Assembly (NCBI GenBank): GCA_964412555.1
Contig: CAYPPG010000034.1
Span: 1 to 64,000, forward strand
DNA from: CAYPPG01 sp964412555
GTDB taxonomy: Bacteria > Hinthialibacterota > Hinthialibacteria > Hinthialibacterales > Hinthialibacteraceae
DNA: 64,000 nucleotides
Reading direction: 5' to 3'
Under the pieces are notes generated by a model that was not told the DNA's origin, ran no database searches, and saw only the letters and a list, made by a program, of their open reading frames with translations. This document shows positions 17,071 to 26,583 of this stretch, piece by piece. The stretch's first letter is position 1. Each line of letters starts with the position of its first letter. The translations under genes and the position numbers were made by a program.

Positions 17071-19023
17071 CTATTCCCCGGGCTGATACGAGCTTTCAGG
17101 AACTTTAGCCGCTTTTTTCAAAAGCTGCAAAGCTTCTTGAACACTCATCACTCCAAGATCTTTCCGGCCGCGTTCACGAATCGATACAGTGCCATCCGCT
17201 AGTTCATTTTTGCCGACGACAAGCATGAACGGAATTTTCAAGGATTCCGCTTCCCGGATTTTATAGCCGATTTTCTCATTCCGGTCATCCAACTCGGATC
17301 GAAGATTCTCCATTTTCAGTTGTCGATTCAACTGTCGGGCATATTCATGCTGATCATCCGTTATCGGCATCACCTTGACTTGGACAGGCGCCAACCACAT
17401 GGGGAAAGCCCCTTTGTAATGCTCAATCAAATTCCCGAGAAACCGTTCCATCGATCCAAGCACGGTTCGATGCAACATGATTACCGGTTTTTTCTCACCG
17501 TCACGATCAACATATTCTATATTGAACCTTTGTGGGAAGTTGAAATCGAGTTGCAGAGTCGGTCCTTGCCACGTTCGACCAAGCGCGTCCAGTAAAACAG
17601 TATCGATCTTGGGGCCATAAAAAGCGCCTCCCCCTTCATCGAATTCGAAGGGGCGATTTGATTTTTCCAGGGCGCTCTGCAAAGTATTCGTCGCGGTTTC
17701 CCAAATCTCATCGGTACCGATGTATTTTTCCGGTTTGGTCGAAAGAGAAAGTTGATATTCGAATCCGAAAGCCTTCATCATGAAGTCACCCAGATCGAGG
17801 ACTCCCATAATTTCTTCTTCCAGTTGATCCGGACGGCAAAAAATGTGGGCGTCATCCTGGGTAAAACCGCGCACCCGGAACAATCCATGCAGGACACCGG
17901 ACCGTTCGTACCGATAGACAGTCCCCAATTCCCCGTACCGGACCGGTAAATCCCGGTAACTATGGAGTTTCGACTGAAAGATAAGTATATGCCCCGGGCA
18001 ATTCATAGGTTTGGCATAATAATTCACATTATCCACTTCCATGGGGGAATACATGTCTTCCCGGTAATTTTCCAGATGCCCGGATTTTTGGAATAAATTC
18101 TCTTTCAAAAAATGAGGAATATAGACCAGTTCGTATCCTCGGCGGAAGTGCTCATCCCGCCAAAAAGTCTCAATGATATTACGAATCCGGGCGCCATTGG
18201 GATGCCAAAAGCACAACCCCGGTCCCGCTTCTTCGTGAAAACTGAAGAGATCGAGTTCTTTGCCGATTTTGCGGTGATCGCGTTCCTTGGCTTCTTCCAG
18301 CCTTTTCAGATACTCTTTCAGTTCTTTTTTCGAGCCGGCCGCCGTTCCATAGATTCTCTGAAGCATAGGCCGATGTTCATCGCCGCGCCAATAGGCTCCT
18401 GCACAGTTCAATAGTTTGAAGTTCTTGAGATAACCGGTGTGGGGAACATGCGGTCCCCGACACATATCTACAAAATCACCCTGTTTATAGAAGCTGAAAG
18501 AAGGATCATCGAAATCTTCGATCAATTCGACTTTATAATCTTCATTGCGTTCTTTGTAATACTCGAGCGCTTCTTCACGATCCATCACGAAACGCTCGAC
18601 AGGCAAACGGTCTTTCGACCGTTCTTTCATACGCTCTTCAATCTTTTCGAGATCTTCGGGCGTAAAAGGGCGCTCTACGTCAAAATCGTAATAATATCCT
18701 TCATCGATGGGTGGACCGATCGCCAATTTCGCTTCCGGAAACAATTCCGTAACCGCCTGAGCCATCAAATGGGTGGCGCTATGATAGACAACCTCTTTCC
18801 CTTCCGGATCATGAAAGGTCACAAAACGCAATTCTCCACCAGTGGAGAGAGGGCGATGCAAATCGACCAATTGATCATTCCAGCGAGCCGCAACCGCCTC
18901 ACGGGGCAAATCGGGATTTGCTTCAAGAATGTCCAAAGGCGTCGTACCGGACGCGACTTCAATCGGTTCTTCCAGTCCTTCCACCTTTAATCGTATATTC
19001 TCTGTTGAAGCAACTACACTCAT
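17071..19023 (-). CDS. thrS: Threonine-tRNA ligase
   Basis: Class II synthetase charging tRNA-Thr, 650 aa. Domains: TGS (~8-70), editing/SAD domain (~75-240, with 'YHSATHLMAQAV' giving the zinc-binding H-x3-H and 'C(R)GPHVPHT'), catalytic core (~255-540, 'MNCPGHILIF' and 'TVYRYERSGVLHGLFRVRGF') and anticodon-binding domain (~545-640). The ATG at 19023 is preferred to a TTG inside the upstream U-tract. First gene of the operon with infC 38 bases later. A terminator-like hairpin lies 20 bases upstream of the start, so attenuation is possible. Confidence 0.97.
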   Translation of the reverse strand: MSVVASTENIRLKVEGLEEPIEVASGTTPLDILEANPDLPREAVAARWNDQLVDLHRPLSTGGELRFVTFHDPEGKEVVYHSATHLMAQAVTELFPEAKLAIGPPIDEGYYYDFDVERPFTPEDLEKIEERMKERSKDRLPVERFVMDREEALEYYKERNEDYKVELIEDFDDPSFSFYKQGDFVDMCRGPHVPHTGYLKNFKLLNCAGAYWRGDEHRPMLQRIYGTAAGSKKELKEYLKRLEEAKERDHRKIGKELDLFSFHEEAGPGLCFWHPNGARIRNIIETFWRDEHFRRGYELVYIPHFLKENLFQKSGHLENYREDMYSPMEVDNVNYYAKPMNCPGHILIFQSKLHSYRDLPVRYGELGTVYRYERSGVLHGLFRVRGFTQDDAHIFCRPDQLEEEIMGVLDLGDFMMKAFGFEYQLSLSTKPEKYIGTDEIWETATNTLQSALEKSNRPFEFDEGGGAFYGPKIDTVLLDALGRTWQGPTLQLDFNFPQRFNIEYVDRDGEKKPVIMLHRTVLGSMERFLGNLIEHYKGAFPMWLAPVQVKVMPITDDQHEYARQLNRQLKMENLRSELDDRNEKIGYKIREAESLKIPFMLVVGKNELADGTVSIRERGRKDLGVMSVQEALQLLKKAAKVPESSYQPGE

Positions 19024-19042
19024 CGTTCCAAGTCGTATCAGC

Positions 19043-19066
19043 AAAAAAAGAGACCCTTCGGTCTCT
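19043..19066 (-). terminator. Terminator/attenuator between tRNA-Val and thrS
   Basis: On the minus strand: stem agagacc / ggtctct with a four-base loop, followed directly by seven T. It lies after tRNA-Val and just before the thrS start. It may simply end the tRNA transcript, or act as an attenuator for thrS if transcription starts upstream. Confidence 0.8.
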
Positions 19067-19136
19067 TACGCTTCTCCTTATTTTATAGGGTAAACCGATT
19101 TTCGCAGGAGAGCGAAAAAGGGAGTTTTATTCACAA

Positions 19137-19213
19137 TGGTGGGTCCTACTGGATTTGAACCAGTGACCTCTTGCATGTCAAGCAAGCACTCTAACCAACT
19201 GAGCTAAGGACCC
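19137..19213 (-). tRNA. tRNA-Val (anticodon GAC)
   Basis: Cloverleaf on the minus strand: acceptor gggtcct / aggaccc, D-arm gctcagttggttagagt, anticodon stem cttgc / gcaag with loop ttgacat (anticodon GAC, reading GUC/GUU), T-arm with ggttcaaatcc, discriminator A. The 3' CCA is encoded (19137-19139). 77 nucleotides with CCA. No other tRNA was recognised in the window. Confidence 0.97.
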
Positions 19214-19350
19214 ACATCATTCAAGAATCTATATTGTAAAGAATAGTATTCTTCTGTCAATATCTACAGAATTTCTTGATTCCTTTATTATAACCGAAGC
19301 CCCAAAAAAAACACTCTTTTTTTCTCAAAATTCCTTTCTCGCCAAATCCA

Positions 19351-20133
19351 TTACAGAAGTTGATTACCCTGAAGAAAATCCAGAATCTTTTCATTTGTGG
19401 TTGCCGGTTGCTCGAAGGGGGACAAATGTCCGGCATTGGCTATCACTTCCAGACGAGATTCAGGGATTCCAGCCTGCATCGATTGAGCGAGGGTTGGCGG
19501 AGTCAAAATATCGTCATCACCAACCAAAAGAAGAGTCGGGACATTGATTGTCGATAAGGTCTCTCTTGAATCACAGCGAGTCGCAAGTGCCCATAAGGCG
19601 TGGATGATTCCTTCTTGAGAATTCGAGTTGATCATATCCCAAATTTCATTGATTTTTTCCGGAAGTTTTTGCCGAGTGTTCGAACTAAGTAATTTATCGA
19701 GCATCCCCTCTCCGAAGAAAGCCACTCCTTTCTGCCGTACATTGTCAATGGCTTCCATCCGAATGGCTCGATTTTCCGGCGTATCCGCTTCAGCGCGAGT
19801 ATCGCATAGAATCAATCCGGCGACCAATTCATGACACCGGCGCCATAATTCAAACAGGATGTAGCCCCCCATTGAACATCCCCCGAATACGGCTTTGCCG
19901 ATTCCCTTCTCTGCTAAAAAACCTTGAATCGCTTCAGCATATGAATCCATCCCGGGATTATTTTTCAGCATCGGTGATTCGCCAAAGCCAGGCAAATCGG
20001 GAGCCAAAATCCGGACATTCTGCGACAGCCCCTTTAACTGGTATTTCCACATTCCACGATGAAGGGGAAATGCATGAATCAAGATAAGTGGAATCTTTCC
20101 ACCATTCCCTTGTTCACTAAAAGCCAAATTCAT
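19351..20133 (-). CDS. Alpha/beta-fold hydrolase
   Basis: 260-aa cytoplasmic alpha/beta hydrolase of the 3-oxoadipate enol-lactonase / haloperoxidase-like group. The oxyanion HAFP motif is at ~19-22, the nucleophile elbow is G-C-S-M-G-G (Ser ~88), the acid is in 'LLVGDDDILTPP' and the catalytic His in 'NAGHLSPFEQP'. No signal peptide. A gagg lies before the ATG. Stand-alone gene between tRNA-Val and a divergent SDR; substrate not deducible. Confidence 0.9.
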   Translation of the reverse strand: MNLAFSEQGNGGKIPLILIHAFPLHRGMWKYQLKGLSQNVRILAPDLPGFGESPMLKNNPGMDSYAEAIQGFLAEKGIGKAVFGGCSMGGYILFELWRRCHELVAGLILCDTRAEADTPENRAIRMEAIDNVRQKGVAFFGEGMLDKLLSSNTRQKLPEKINEIWDMINSNSQEGIIHALWALATRCDSRETLSTINVPTLLLVGDDDILTPPTLAQSMQAGIPESRLEVIANAGHLSPFEQPATTNEKILDFLQGNQLL

Positions 20134-20396
20134 ACTATCCTCAAAAAAAATTCAAGAAGTTCTTATAGTAAAATACTATTACAACTCCGGAATGGGAAGT
20201 GGTATCGCCAATTTGTCCACTCTTTAAAAATGTGGAATCGGGATCCCCCACCCTGTAAAGTAAAAAAACAACCTTGTCTCATTCTACAATTCGCTAAAAA
20301 GATGCACTGAAAGGATTCTATTCTCTTCCCAACCGATGTGTTCCTCTACGAGTGAGAACCGATATAATTCACAGAAAAAAGGAACGATCCCTTCTC

Positions 20397-21143
20397 ATGA
20401 ATTCAAATTTATCAGAATCGGTTTGTATCATCACCGGAAGTTCGAGTGGAATCGGACGTGCCACAGCTCTCCTTTTGGCGAAACATGGTGCAACGGTTGT
20501 GATCAACTACAAACAAAACCAAATAGCCGCCGAAGAAGTGATTGCTGAAATCACCCAAGAAAAAGGGCATGCGTTAGCTGTCCAGGCGGATGTTACTTCG
20601 ATAGAGGGAGCGAAATTGCTGATCGATTCAACCCACAACCAATTTGGACGCATTGACATCCTCATCAACAATTTTGGTCCTTTTCTCATGAAAACCATTG
20701 AAGACACGACTTTTGATGAATGGCATGAGATAGTACAGGGTAATTTACATAGCGCTTTTTATTGCACCAAGTTCGCTCTCTCTTTTATGCGGGAACAAAA
20801 AGAGGGGCATGTCATTTTTATAGGCGCTCCCAAAGCCGATTCTTTACGATCCCGCCACAATGCCTGCGCTTATGGAATTGCCAAGACCGGCGTAGTTCTT
20901 TTGGCGAAAACACTGGCACGGGAGGAAGGTCAACACGGTATTCGAGCGAATGCCGTCAATCCGGGGATCATCGACACCGGTTCAATTGCTGAAGAAATGA
21001 GGTCTGAAGTTCAACGTCAACCCGCCAGTGGCCGTATTGGAACACCCGAAGATATTGCGCAAGCGCTTCTTTATCTTCTTTCCGCTCAAGCGGGGTATTG
21101 CAACGGTGCCGTACTCGATGTCGATGGGGGCTTGTGGCTTTAA
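20397..21143 (+). CDS. SDR-family NAD(P)-dependent oxidoreductase
   Basis: Classical short-chain dehydrogenase, 248 aa from the ATG at 20397 (a GTG at 20352 is possible; the Shine-Dalgarno aagga is rather far). The cofactor motif is TGSSSGIG, the structural motif reads NNFG instead of NNAG, and the active site is Y-G-I-A-K. The catalytic Ser is not at its usual place: the strand reads FIGAPKADS, with Ala at the expected position, though S in KADS could substitute. It ends with the family's 'GAVLDVDGGLWL'. Resembles FabG-like or pteridine-reductase-like SDRs; substrate unknown. Confidence 0.88.
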   Translation: MNSNLSESVCIITGSSSGIGRATALLLAKHGATVVINYKQNQIAAEEVIAEITQEKGHALAVQADVTSIEGAKLLIDSTHNQFGRIDILINNFGPFLMKTIEDTTFDEWHEIVQGNLHSAFYCTKFALSFMREQKEGHVIFIGAPKADSLRSRHNACAYGIAKTGVVLLAKTLAREEGQHGIRANAVNPGIIDTGSIAEEMRSEVQRQPASGRIGTPEDIAQALLYLLSAQAGYCNGAVLDVDGGLWL

Positions 21144-21312
21144 ATCGAATCGGTTATCGTAGCCGGAAAAAGGGGAAACTCAACAATTCAAACGCTTGTT
21201 TTGCAAAAAATATACTCTTGAATTTTTTTGATTATGGGTATGAATGTAGGTATAGAAATGAACGTGCCCGGTTGGGTTTGATGGGAAAATTGTGGAGCGA
21301 AATATTGAAAGT

Positions 21313-21352
21313 ACACGTGGTGTAAGATGCGGGCAGGGATGCCCGCGCTCCG
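21313..21352. repeat. Palindromic intergenic repeat (GATG class)
   Basis: Hairpin gcgggca-ggga-tgcccgc at 21329-21346, flanked by acacgtggtgtaagat and gctcc. It is nearly the same as the copy at 1273-1306, including the flanking acacg-gtaagat, so the repeat unit is about 35-40 bases and not just the stem. Confidence 0.75.
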
Positions 21353-21372
21353 ACTATACGCGCCCCGGCTTT

Positions 21373-21402
21373 ACGTGCTTCGACTTCACGTGCTTCAACT
21401 TT
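21373..21402. repeat. 15-base tandem repeat, two units
   Basis: Units at 21373-21387 and 21388-21402 differ at two positions. They directly follow the palindromic repeat and may belong to the same inserted block. Confidence 0.5.
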
Positions 21403-21458
21403 GATAAAAACAAGGCGATTATTGAATCGCTTTTGAATAGATAGGGGGACTCATCTCA

Positions 21459-21914
21459 ATGAATCATTACGCTGAGAATAGTATTGCGGGAGCGGTTTTC
21501 AAACCCGAAACGCTATCCGAGTCGGTCGTTGTTCCTCCCTCCTTTTTGGAGCGGATGATTGAACATGCTCAAACTTGTCATCCGCTGGAATGTTGCGGTG
21601 TTCTTGGGGGAAGAGGAAGTATTATCACATCGGTTCATTTCCTTCGCAACGATCTTGAATCTTCCTCTCAATTTTTCGCCAATCCGAAAGAGTTGATCAA
21701 TGCTGTAAGAAAAATGCGGAATTCAGGAGAGGAAATGGTCGGCATTTTTCACTCTCATCCCCATTCCCTTCCGACGCCTTCGGAGAGAGACCGAGATGAA
21801 AATTATTACCCGGGTCTGTTTTATTTCATCATTTCATTGGCGCAGGAGGATCCGGAAATCCGGTGCTATATATTGTCACAAGAAGGGGAGTATCATTCCG
21901 TCCAGATCATATGA
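21459..21914 (+). CDS. Mov34/MPN/PAD-1 (JAMM) metalloprotease
   Basis: 151-aa stand-alone JAMM zinc isopeptidase/protease. The full metal motif is present: E44 (PLECCG), H98-x-H100 and S108-x2-D111, spaced as H-x-H-x7-S-x2-D, so it should be catalytic. Bacterial relatives cleave a C-terminal extension from ubiquitin-like sulfur carriers (ThiS/MoaD/CysO-type) or cysteine conjugates (Mec). No sulfur-carrier or E1-like (ThiF/MoeB) gene is in the window, so the partner is unknown. Stand-alone transcript; the convergent DegT gene ends 32 bases away. Confidence 0.92.
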   Translation: MNHYAENSIAGAVFKPETLSESVVVPPSFLERMIEHAQTCHPLECCGVLGGRGSIITSVHFLRNDLESSSQFFANPKELINAVRKMRNSGEEMVGIFHSHPHSLPTPSERDRDENYYPGLFYFIISLAQEDPEIRCYILSQEGEYHSVQII

Positions 21915-21945
21915 GAAACTCTTTCATTCGGTGAGACATCATCGA

Positions 21946-23298
21946 TCAGGTTTTGGCAATCTCTTTTGCATGATGGCGGATCTTACGGATGGCTTCTGCA
22001 ATTTTTTCCACATCACTCCGGCTGCCTAGTAAGTATCGTTGACTCATGAACAATCCTTCATGACTCAGCTTGTCGTTTTCGGGACAATGGTTCATTTCCC
22101 GGTATTTTTCCAAACGTTCTTTGGAATAAATCTGTTTATACGCCCTGGAGTTCAACATTTTTTCGACAAATGGTTCCTTGTTCAACGGGCGAGAATAGCC
22201 GGAGCCGACGGGAAATCCATCTTTTCTCATCGCCGATTGGAATTTGTCGCGTGGAAGACCGTCGAACTGATCCTGATCATACTTCATCATATAAATATAG
22301 TAAGTATTGCGATTATTTTTCTCGTACATTTTTGCACGGGATATCCCGGGAATTTCATCCAACAATTCTGTCAAGTAGTTTGCATTTTCTTCGCGATGCC
22401 GGCATATCTCTTCAAAGCGGTTCAGTTGTCCCAGCAAGATCGCCCCTTGCAATTCCGTAATACGCAAGTTTCCACCTTGGTATTGATATCCTTCGCGCGT
22501 TCCGATTTTTCGGTCGCGGCCGTTGTTCTGGAAAGCATGAAATTTATCCAGTAATTCTTCATTATCTGAGACAATCGCACCACCTTCCCCGCATGGAAGA
22601 ATCTTTGTCGATTGAAAACTGAAACATCCGATATCGCCGAAGGTACCTGCTTTTTTACCGTCCCACTCTGAGTAATGCGCCTGGCAGGCGTCTTCGACAA
22701 CAGCGAGGGAATGTTTCTTTGCGACAGAAAGAACCTCGTCGATATTCGCCATCGAACCGCCGAGATGCACAGGCATGATGCAGCGAGTGTTCCCGGTAAT
22801 TCGTTCCTCCAACTTGGATGTATCCATTTGCATGGTTTCACGGTCGGAATCGACGAAAACGGGAAGCGCAAACTGTTGAAATACAGCATTGACGGTGGCG
22901 ACAAAGGTATAGGGAGGAACCAGGACTTCGTCACCAGGTCCTACATCGAGCGCAAATAAAGCCGCATAAAGCGCACTGGTTCCGTTCATAACTCCAGTAC
23001 AATATTTGACTCCCAATTTTTCCGCCCATTGATTTTCGAAAGTTGTGGCGATATCGCCATATAAACGGCACCACCCCATCTCGCGAAAGGAATCCACGAG
23101 CAGTTTTTCATCGATCTTTTCCACTTGGGGCCATTCGGGAAACGATTTGTCCCACGTTTTATTCCCACCTAAAATCGCGGGTTTTTCGCTTTTTGAATCT
23201 CCCAGCGCACGAAGAGATACGACGGCCGGAAAAGCGAATGTCGAACCCGTAACTGCGGATCGTATAAACTCACGTCGGGTACTTTGTGTCTTTTTCAT
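21946..23298 (-). CDS. DegT/DnrJ/EryC1/StrS-family PLP protein with Tat signal
   Basis: Fold-type I PLP enzyme of the sugar aminotransferase family (450 aa). The PLP-binding Lys is K232 in 'FSFQSTKILPCGEGGA'; D203 in 'VVEDACQAHYS' holds the pyridine nitrogen. Unusually, residues 1-32 form a Tat signal (TRR-EFIRSA, then a hydrophobic stretch to SLRAL), so the protein should be exported folded, with cofactor. Similar Tat-bearing DegT proteins are known in Planctomycetota-like genomes with no proven substrate. The ATG at 23298 after agggggtggagtg is preferred to a GTG one codon upstream. Stand-alone gene. Confidence 0.88.
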   Translation of the reverse strand: MKKTQSTRREFIRSAVTGSTFAFPAVVSLRALGDSKSEKPAILGGNKTWDKSFPEWPQVEKIDEKLLVDSFREMGWCRLYGDIATTFENQWAEKLGVKYCTGVMNGTSALYAALFALDVGPGDEVLVPPYTFVATVNAVFQQFALPVFVDSDRETMQMDTSKLEERITGNTRCIMPVHLGGSMANIDEVLSVAKKHSLAVVEDACQAHYSEWDGKKAGTFGDIGCFSFQSTKILPCGEGGAIVSDNEELLDKFHAFQNNGRDRKIGTREGYQYQGGNLRITELQGAILLGQLNRFEEICRHREENANYLTELLDEIPGISRAKMYEKNNRNTYYIYMMKYDQDQFDGLPRDKFQSAMRKDGFPVGSGYSRPLNKEPFVEKMLNSRAYKQIYSKERLEKYREMNHCPENDKLSHEGLFMSQRYLLGSRSDVEKIAEAIRKIRHHAKEIAKT

Positions 23299-23550
23299 CA
23301 CTCCACCCCCTCATAGGTTCTTTTGATTAAAAAATATACTCCACCTCGTCTGTTTCATTATAAACAGGTTTTATTTTTGAAAACAGGTGAAAGAAAGTTT
23401 CTTTATCGCTGTTTTCACTATTTCTCCACCTTTTGTCTGAGGATTGCAAAACCCTTAAAAACTGCTTTAATTTCATAAGACCTTAACCCAAACGTAACCC
23501 AAAAACAATCGGAATCTAACTTTTATACCGGTTCAAAGAATGGGAAGGGA

Positions 23551-24285
23551 ATGGACATTTCAACTCGCACTGGATGGATAACAATGAAGAAAGACAATTT
23601 GGAGCAAAAAATCGGGTGGTTCCCCTTACTACTTTCTCTTCTCTGTTTATCGACGTATCCGATTCATTGGCATTTCTTTTTTAACATATTGACACCGGAA
23701 GATGGGATTATCGAATATTTTACGGCACTCATAGCGTTTACGGCATGCCTTGTAGCAATTGCCTTGGCACTCTCTTCTTGGAAACAAAAAAACCTGTTAC
23801 AGATTTTGATCTTATTGGTCTATGCCGGAGGTTGTTTGTTTTTTGCGGGAGAGGAAATCAGTTGGGGACAGAGAATTTTCAATATCAAGACGGAGGAAGT
23901 ATCCCCTTGGTTGGCGCAAGCCAACCGTCAAGAAGAATTGAACTTACATAACATCAGAGGGATTGCGCAGGTTCGTTTACTGGCGGATGTGTTTTGTGTC
24001 GTTTGGGGAATCATCATTCCATGGCGCTACACCTCCGAACAATTTCCGCTTCAATGGCTTCGTCCGTTTTTTGTTCCGAAACATTTGATTCCGGCATTTT
24101 GTACGACTATTTTCATCACATGGCCTCAAAAAATATCGGAATTGATTTTTGGTGAAATTCAATGGGTATCCGAACTGCGTCTGGGTGAATTCAAAGAATT
24201 TTGTTTTGCTTGGGTGTGTTTATTCTTCTCCATTCATCTCTTTCGTTCTTGGTTACATGCCCCACAAGCAGTAAATTCCCATTAA
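23551..24285 (+). CDS. Integral membrane protein of unknown function
   Basis: 244 aa with about six transmembrane segments (near residues 22-45, 57-77, 83-103, 140-158, 180-197 and 215-232). A conserved-looking polar block between segments 3 and 4 reads FFAGEEISWGQRIF, then 'NRQEELNLHNI'. The GEEISWGQR and E-x-NLHN motifs recur in a family of uncharacterised membrane proteins. Function unknown. The start is uncertain: ATG 23551, or ATG 23584 eleven codons later. It precedes the cytochrome gene by ~105 bases on the same strand. Confidence 0.75.
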   Translation: MDISTRTGWITMKKDNLEQKIGWFPLLLSLLCLSTYPIHWHFFFNILTPEDGIIEYFTALIAFTACLVAIALALSSWKQKNLLQILILLVYAGGCLFFAGEEISWGQRIFNIKTEEVSPWLAQANRQEELNLHNIRGIAQVRLLADVFCVVWGIIIPWRYTSEQFPLQWLRPFFVPKHLIPAFCTTIFITWPQKISELIFGEIQWVSELRLGEFKEFCFAWVCLFFSIHLFRSWLHAPQAVNSH

Positions 24286-24390
24286 TTCCTATTGCTCTAC
24301 AAGGGGATTTAGAAGCATATACACTCCCTCAGAATAAAAATATCCATTATGATTACCGGTAACAACAGTCTTAGGGAGAGGGAGATATTC

Positions 24391-26559
24391 ATGTCCCAAG
24401 CAAGAATCCTGTATATCTTCATTTTACTCATAGCGGTCATGCCTGTGTCAAAGGCACAAACCAATTATGCTGTCCCACCAAATGACTATAACATCACTGT
24501 CTTCTATGAACTCGGCATGCACTGCACCGCTTTCGATTTATCGTATTGTTGTGTACTTCCTCCATACAACAGTGTTCTCGCGCAAATCGTCAAAACGGCA
24601 AAAGGAGAAGACGAACGCCCCCAACTTTTACGGGAAGAGCATCTGAACCGACAAGATATGGTTTTATGGTACGAGCACGAAAAAAACACTTTTTCCGAAG
24701 GTCCCAAGATGCTCTATTGGAATGTTCCTTATGATGTCAATGGGAATGGGAGTCTTTCCGATCCGGTCGATTCATTCGCCAATTTTGAATTCAGCCAATT
24801 GTTCACCTATGCCGAATCACCTTTGAAAATGAAAACCGACGAGGCCAAAACAAAACTCCATATCGGTCCGGATATCCGCATTCCACTCGATCACGGTCCT
24901 ACTGGAAAATCCATTAGTTTCGATATTCTCGATTTTTCCGGTGAACAAGGCACCATCGTCTATACCTATCTGAACGACGGAGAAACAGAGATCGCAATCC
25001 CGTTAGGCCAGCGTTATGTATGGGAAGCGCTTGGCCTGCCCATGACGGCATTGTTTGATGGTGCAACCCCGCATATCCGGGCGATTCGGGAAGAAATGTT
25101 CCGGCCGTATCAAATCGCTCGAGTTGCTCTTCGAAAATGGAACGATACGAATCAAGATGGGAGAGCTCGAGAAAACGAACTGACAACCGTCGAGCACGAC
25201 AATGGCCAGCCAGTTTCTTTCATCGGAACGAATCCGGTGGATACACCCGCCTGTACCCGCTGCCATTCCAGTTATGTCGCCAATGGCAATCGATTCAAAC
25301 TGCATGAAAAAGAATTTGCCTATTGGAAAAACACATTCTCCAATACCAGCGACTATTATGCCAGAGTCAAAGCGGCCGCGATCAGCATGTTGGAAATCCA
25401 TGATGCCCAGCGCGGAACCGATTTTCTTCACAATTACAATCCCGACGACACAACTGGCGCATCGACTACCCGGCTCGGTAGGCCACCGATAAAATGCCAA
25501 TCTTGTCATGCCGACAACATCATGGGCGTTTTAAAAAGTGATACCGATCCACAAACGGGTAAAAAGATTCGTGCATTGACAGTGGCAATTCATCTGAGCC
25601 ATATGGAAAGTGTCCCCGAACCGGATGGAAACGGGCGTGCCGCCAACTGCCAGGTCTGCCATCCTTCACATTATCAAAGCGGATCGATGGAACGCTATAT
25701 GGTCGACCAATTCGGGCGGTATAAAGGCGTTCGTACAGGCGACGTGCGCGATTTTTGGGGCGGCTGTTTCTTGGGGCGTGATGTGCACTCCAATCCACGC
25801 GCCAAGCAGGCACTATCTACCCGCAGCCATCTGAACAGCGTAGGCCAATGGTTAAAGGAAAACGTCGCAAACGATGGAAAAGGATTGTACTGTACCAACT
25901 GCCACAATCTCGGTTCCCGTTTTCTGTATAAAGCCGACAAATTAACCACCTTTGAAGGCAATGGAGAAACATTGCGAAACAAATCCACTGAGGAAATCCT
26001 GAATGCATTTCAAGAAATGGGCCGGACTAAATACGCGAATTACACATTTGCCGACTTTTTCGATCCAAAATGCACGCCGGTTGACCGCGTTGGTGATGTT
26101 TGGCGGGATACTCCAAATGAGCCGTATTCTTCTGTGGACGATGCAGGCGACTATTGGCTGGCTGGGGGTGAACCGAAATGCGCCGACTGCCACAAATCCC
26201 CCTTCGTCGAAAGTCTCGGCGGTTCCTACTTTCCTATCGATCAAGAAAACAAATATTCCCTTATGCGGTATTCGAAAGGACATAGCGGATTGGCCTGCCA
26301 GTCCTGCCATGAATCCACGCACGGTCTCTATCCGGTCAATCCGATCGGCCCCGATCCGACCAGTTACCGGCAAGCGACGGAATTGAATCCTGATGGTTCG
26401 GCGGGTCCCATAAAATGTTCTGCTTGCCATGTAGTCGATGCGGAGGGGATCCCCAAACTCGTAGTGGAACAAATGCTGGCGATCTTTCCGGATGAAGAAT
26501 ATCCGACACGCTATGAAAAAGCAGTTGCACTCTCCCATTTATTACGCAAGGAATTTTAG
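24391..26559 (+). CDS. Exported seven-haem c-type cytochrome
   Basis: 722-aa secreted protein (signal peptide to ~residue 23; start at 24391 after agggagat). Seven CxxCH haem sites lie near residues 287 (CTRCH), 370 (CQSCH), 420 (CQVCH), 500 (CTNCH), 597 (CADCH), 635 (CQSCH) and 676 (CSACH). The N-terminal ~280 residues contain no haem site but have a cysteine-rich start, 'ELGMHCTAFDLSYCC', and a beta-rich domain. Presumably it carries electrons in the periplasm or outside the cell. It does not match the known nitrite, sulfite or hydroxylamine enzymes by motif. It starts a probable operon with the STAS/PilZ-like gene 24 bases later. Confidence 0.88.
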   Translation: MSQARILYIFILLIAVMPVSKAQTNYAVPPNDYNITVFYELGMHCTAFDLSYCCVLPPYNSVLAQIVKTAKGEDERPQLLREEHLNRQDMVLWYEHEKNTFSEGPKMLYWNVPYDVNGNGSLSDPVDSFANFEFSQLFTYAESPLKMKTDEAKTKLHIGPDIRIPLDHGPTGKSISFDILDFSGEQGTIVYTYLNDGETEIAIPLGQRYVWEALGLPMTALFDGATPHIRAIREEMFRPYQIARVALRKWNDTNQDGRARENELTTVEHDNGQPVSFIGTNPVDTPACTRCHSSYVANGNRFKLHEKEFAYWKNTFSNTSDYYARVKAAAISMLEIHDAQRGTDFLHNYNPDDTTGASTTRLGRPPIKCQSCHADNIMGVLKSDTDPQTGKKIRALTVAIHLSHMESVPEPDGNGRAANCQVCHPSHYQSGSMERYMVDQFGRYKGVRTGDVRDFWGGCFLGRDVHSNPRAKQALSTRSHLNSVGQWLKENVANDGKGLYCTNCHNLGSRFLYKADKLTTFEGNGETLRNKSTEEILNAFQEMGRTKYANYTFADFFDPKCTPVDRVGDVWRDTPNEPYSSVDDAGDYWLAGGEPKCADCHKSPFVESLGGSYFPIDQENKYSLMRYSKGHSGLACQSCHESTHGLYPVNPIGPDPTSYRQATELNPDGSAGPIKCSACHVVDAEGIPKLVVEQMLAIFPDEEYPTRYEKAVALSHLLRKEF

Positions 26560-26583
26560 GCATAATACCCAAGGGAAAGAATT

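Larger units (their letters stand above)
21144..21458. other. Intergenic stretch with palindrome and short tandem repeat
   Basis: No gene seen. It holds the GATG-class palindrome (21313-21352) and a 15-base direct repeat acgtgcttcgacttc / acgtgcttcaacttt at 21373-21402. The last ~20 bases are the leader of the JAMM gene, with aggggga. Confidence 0.4.
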
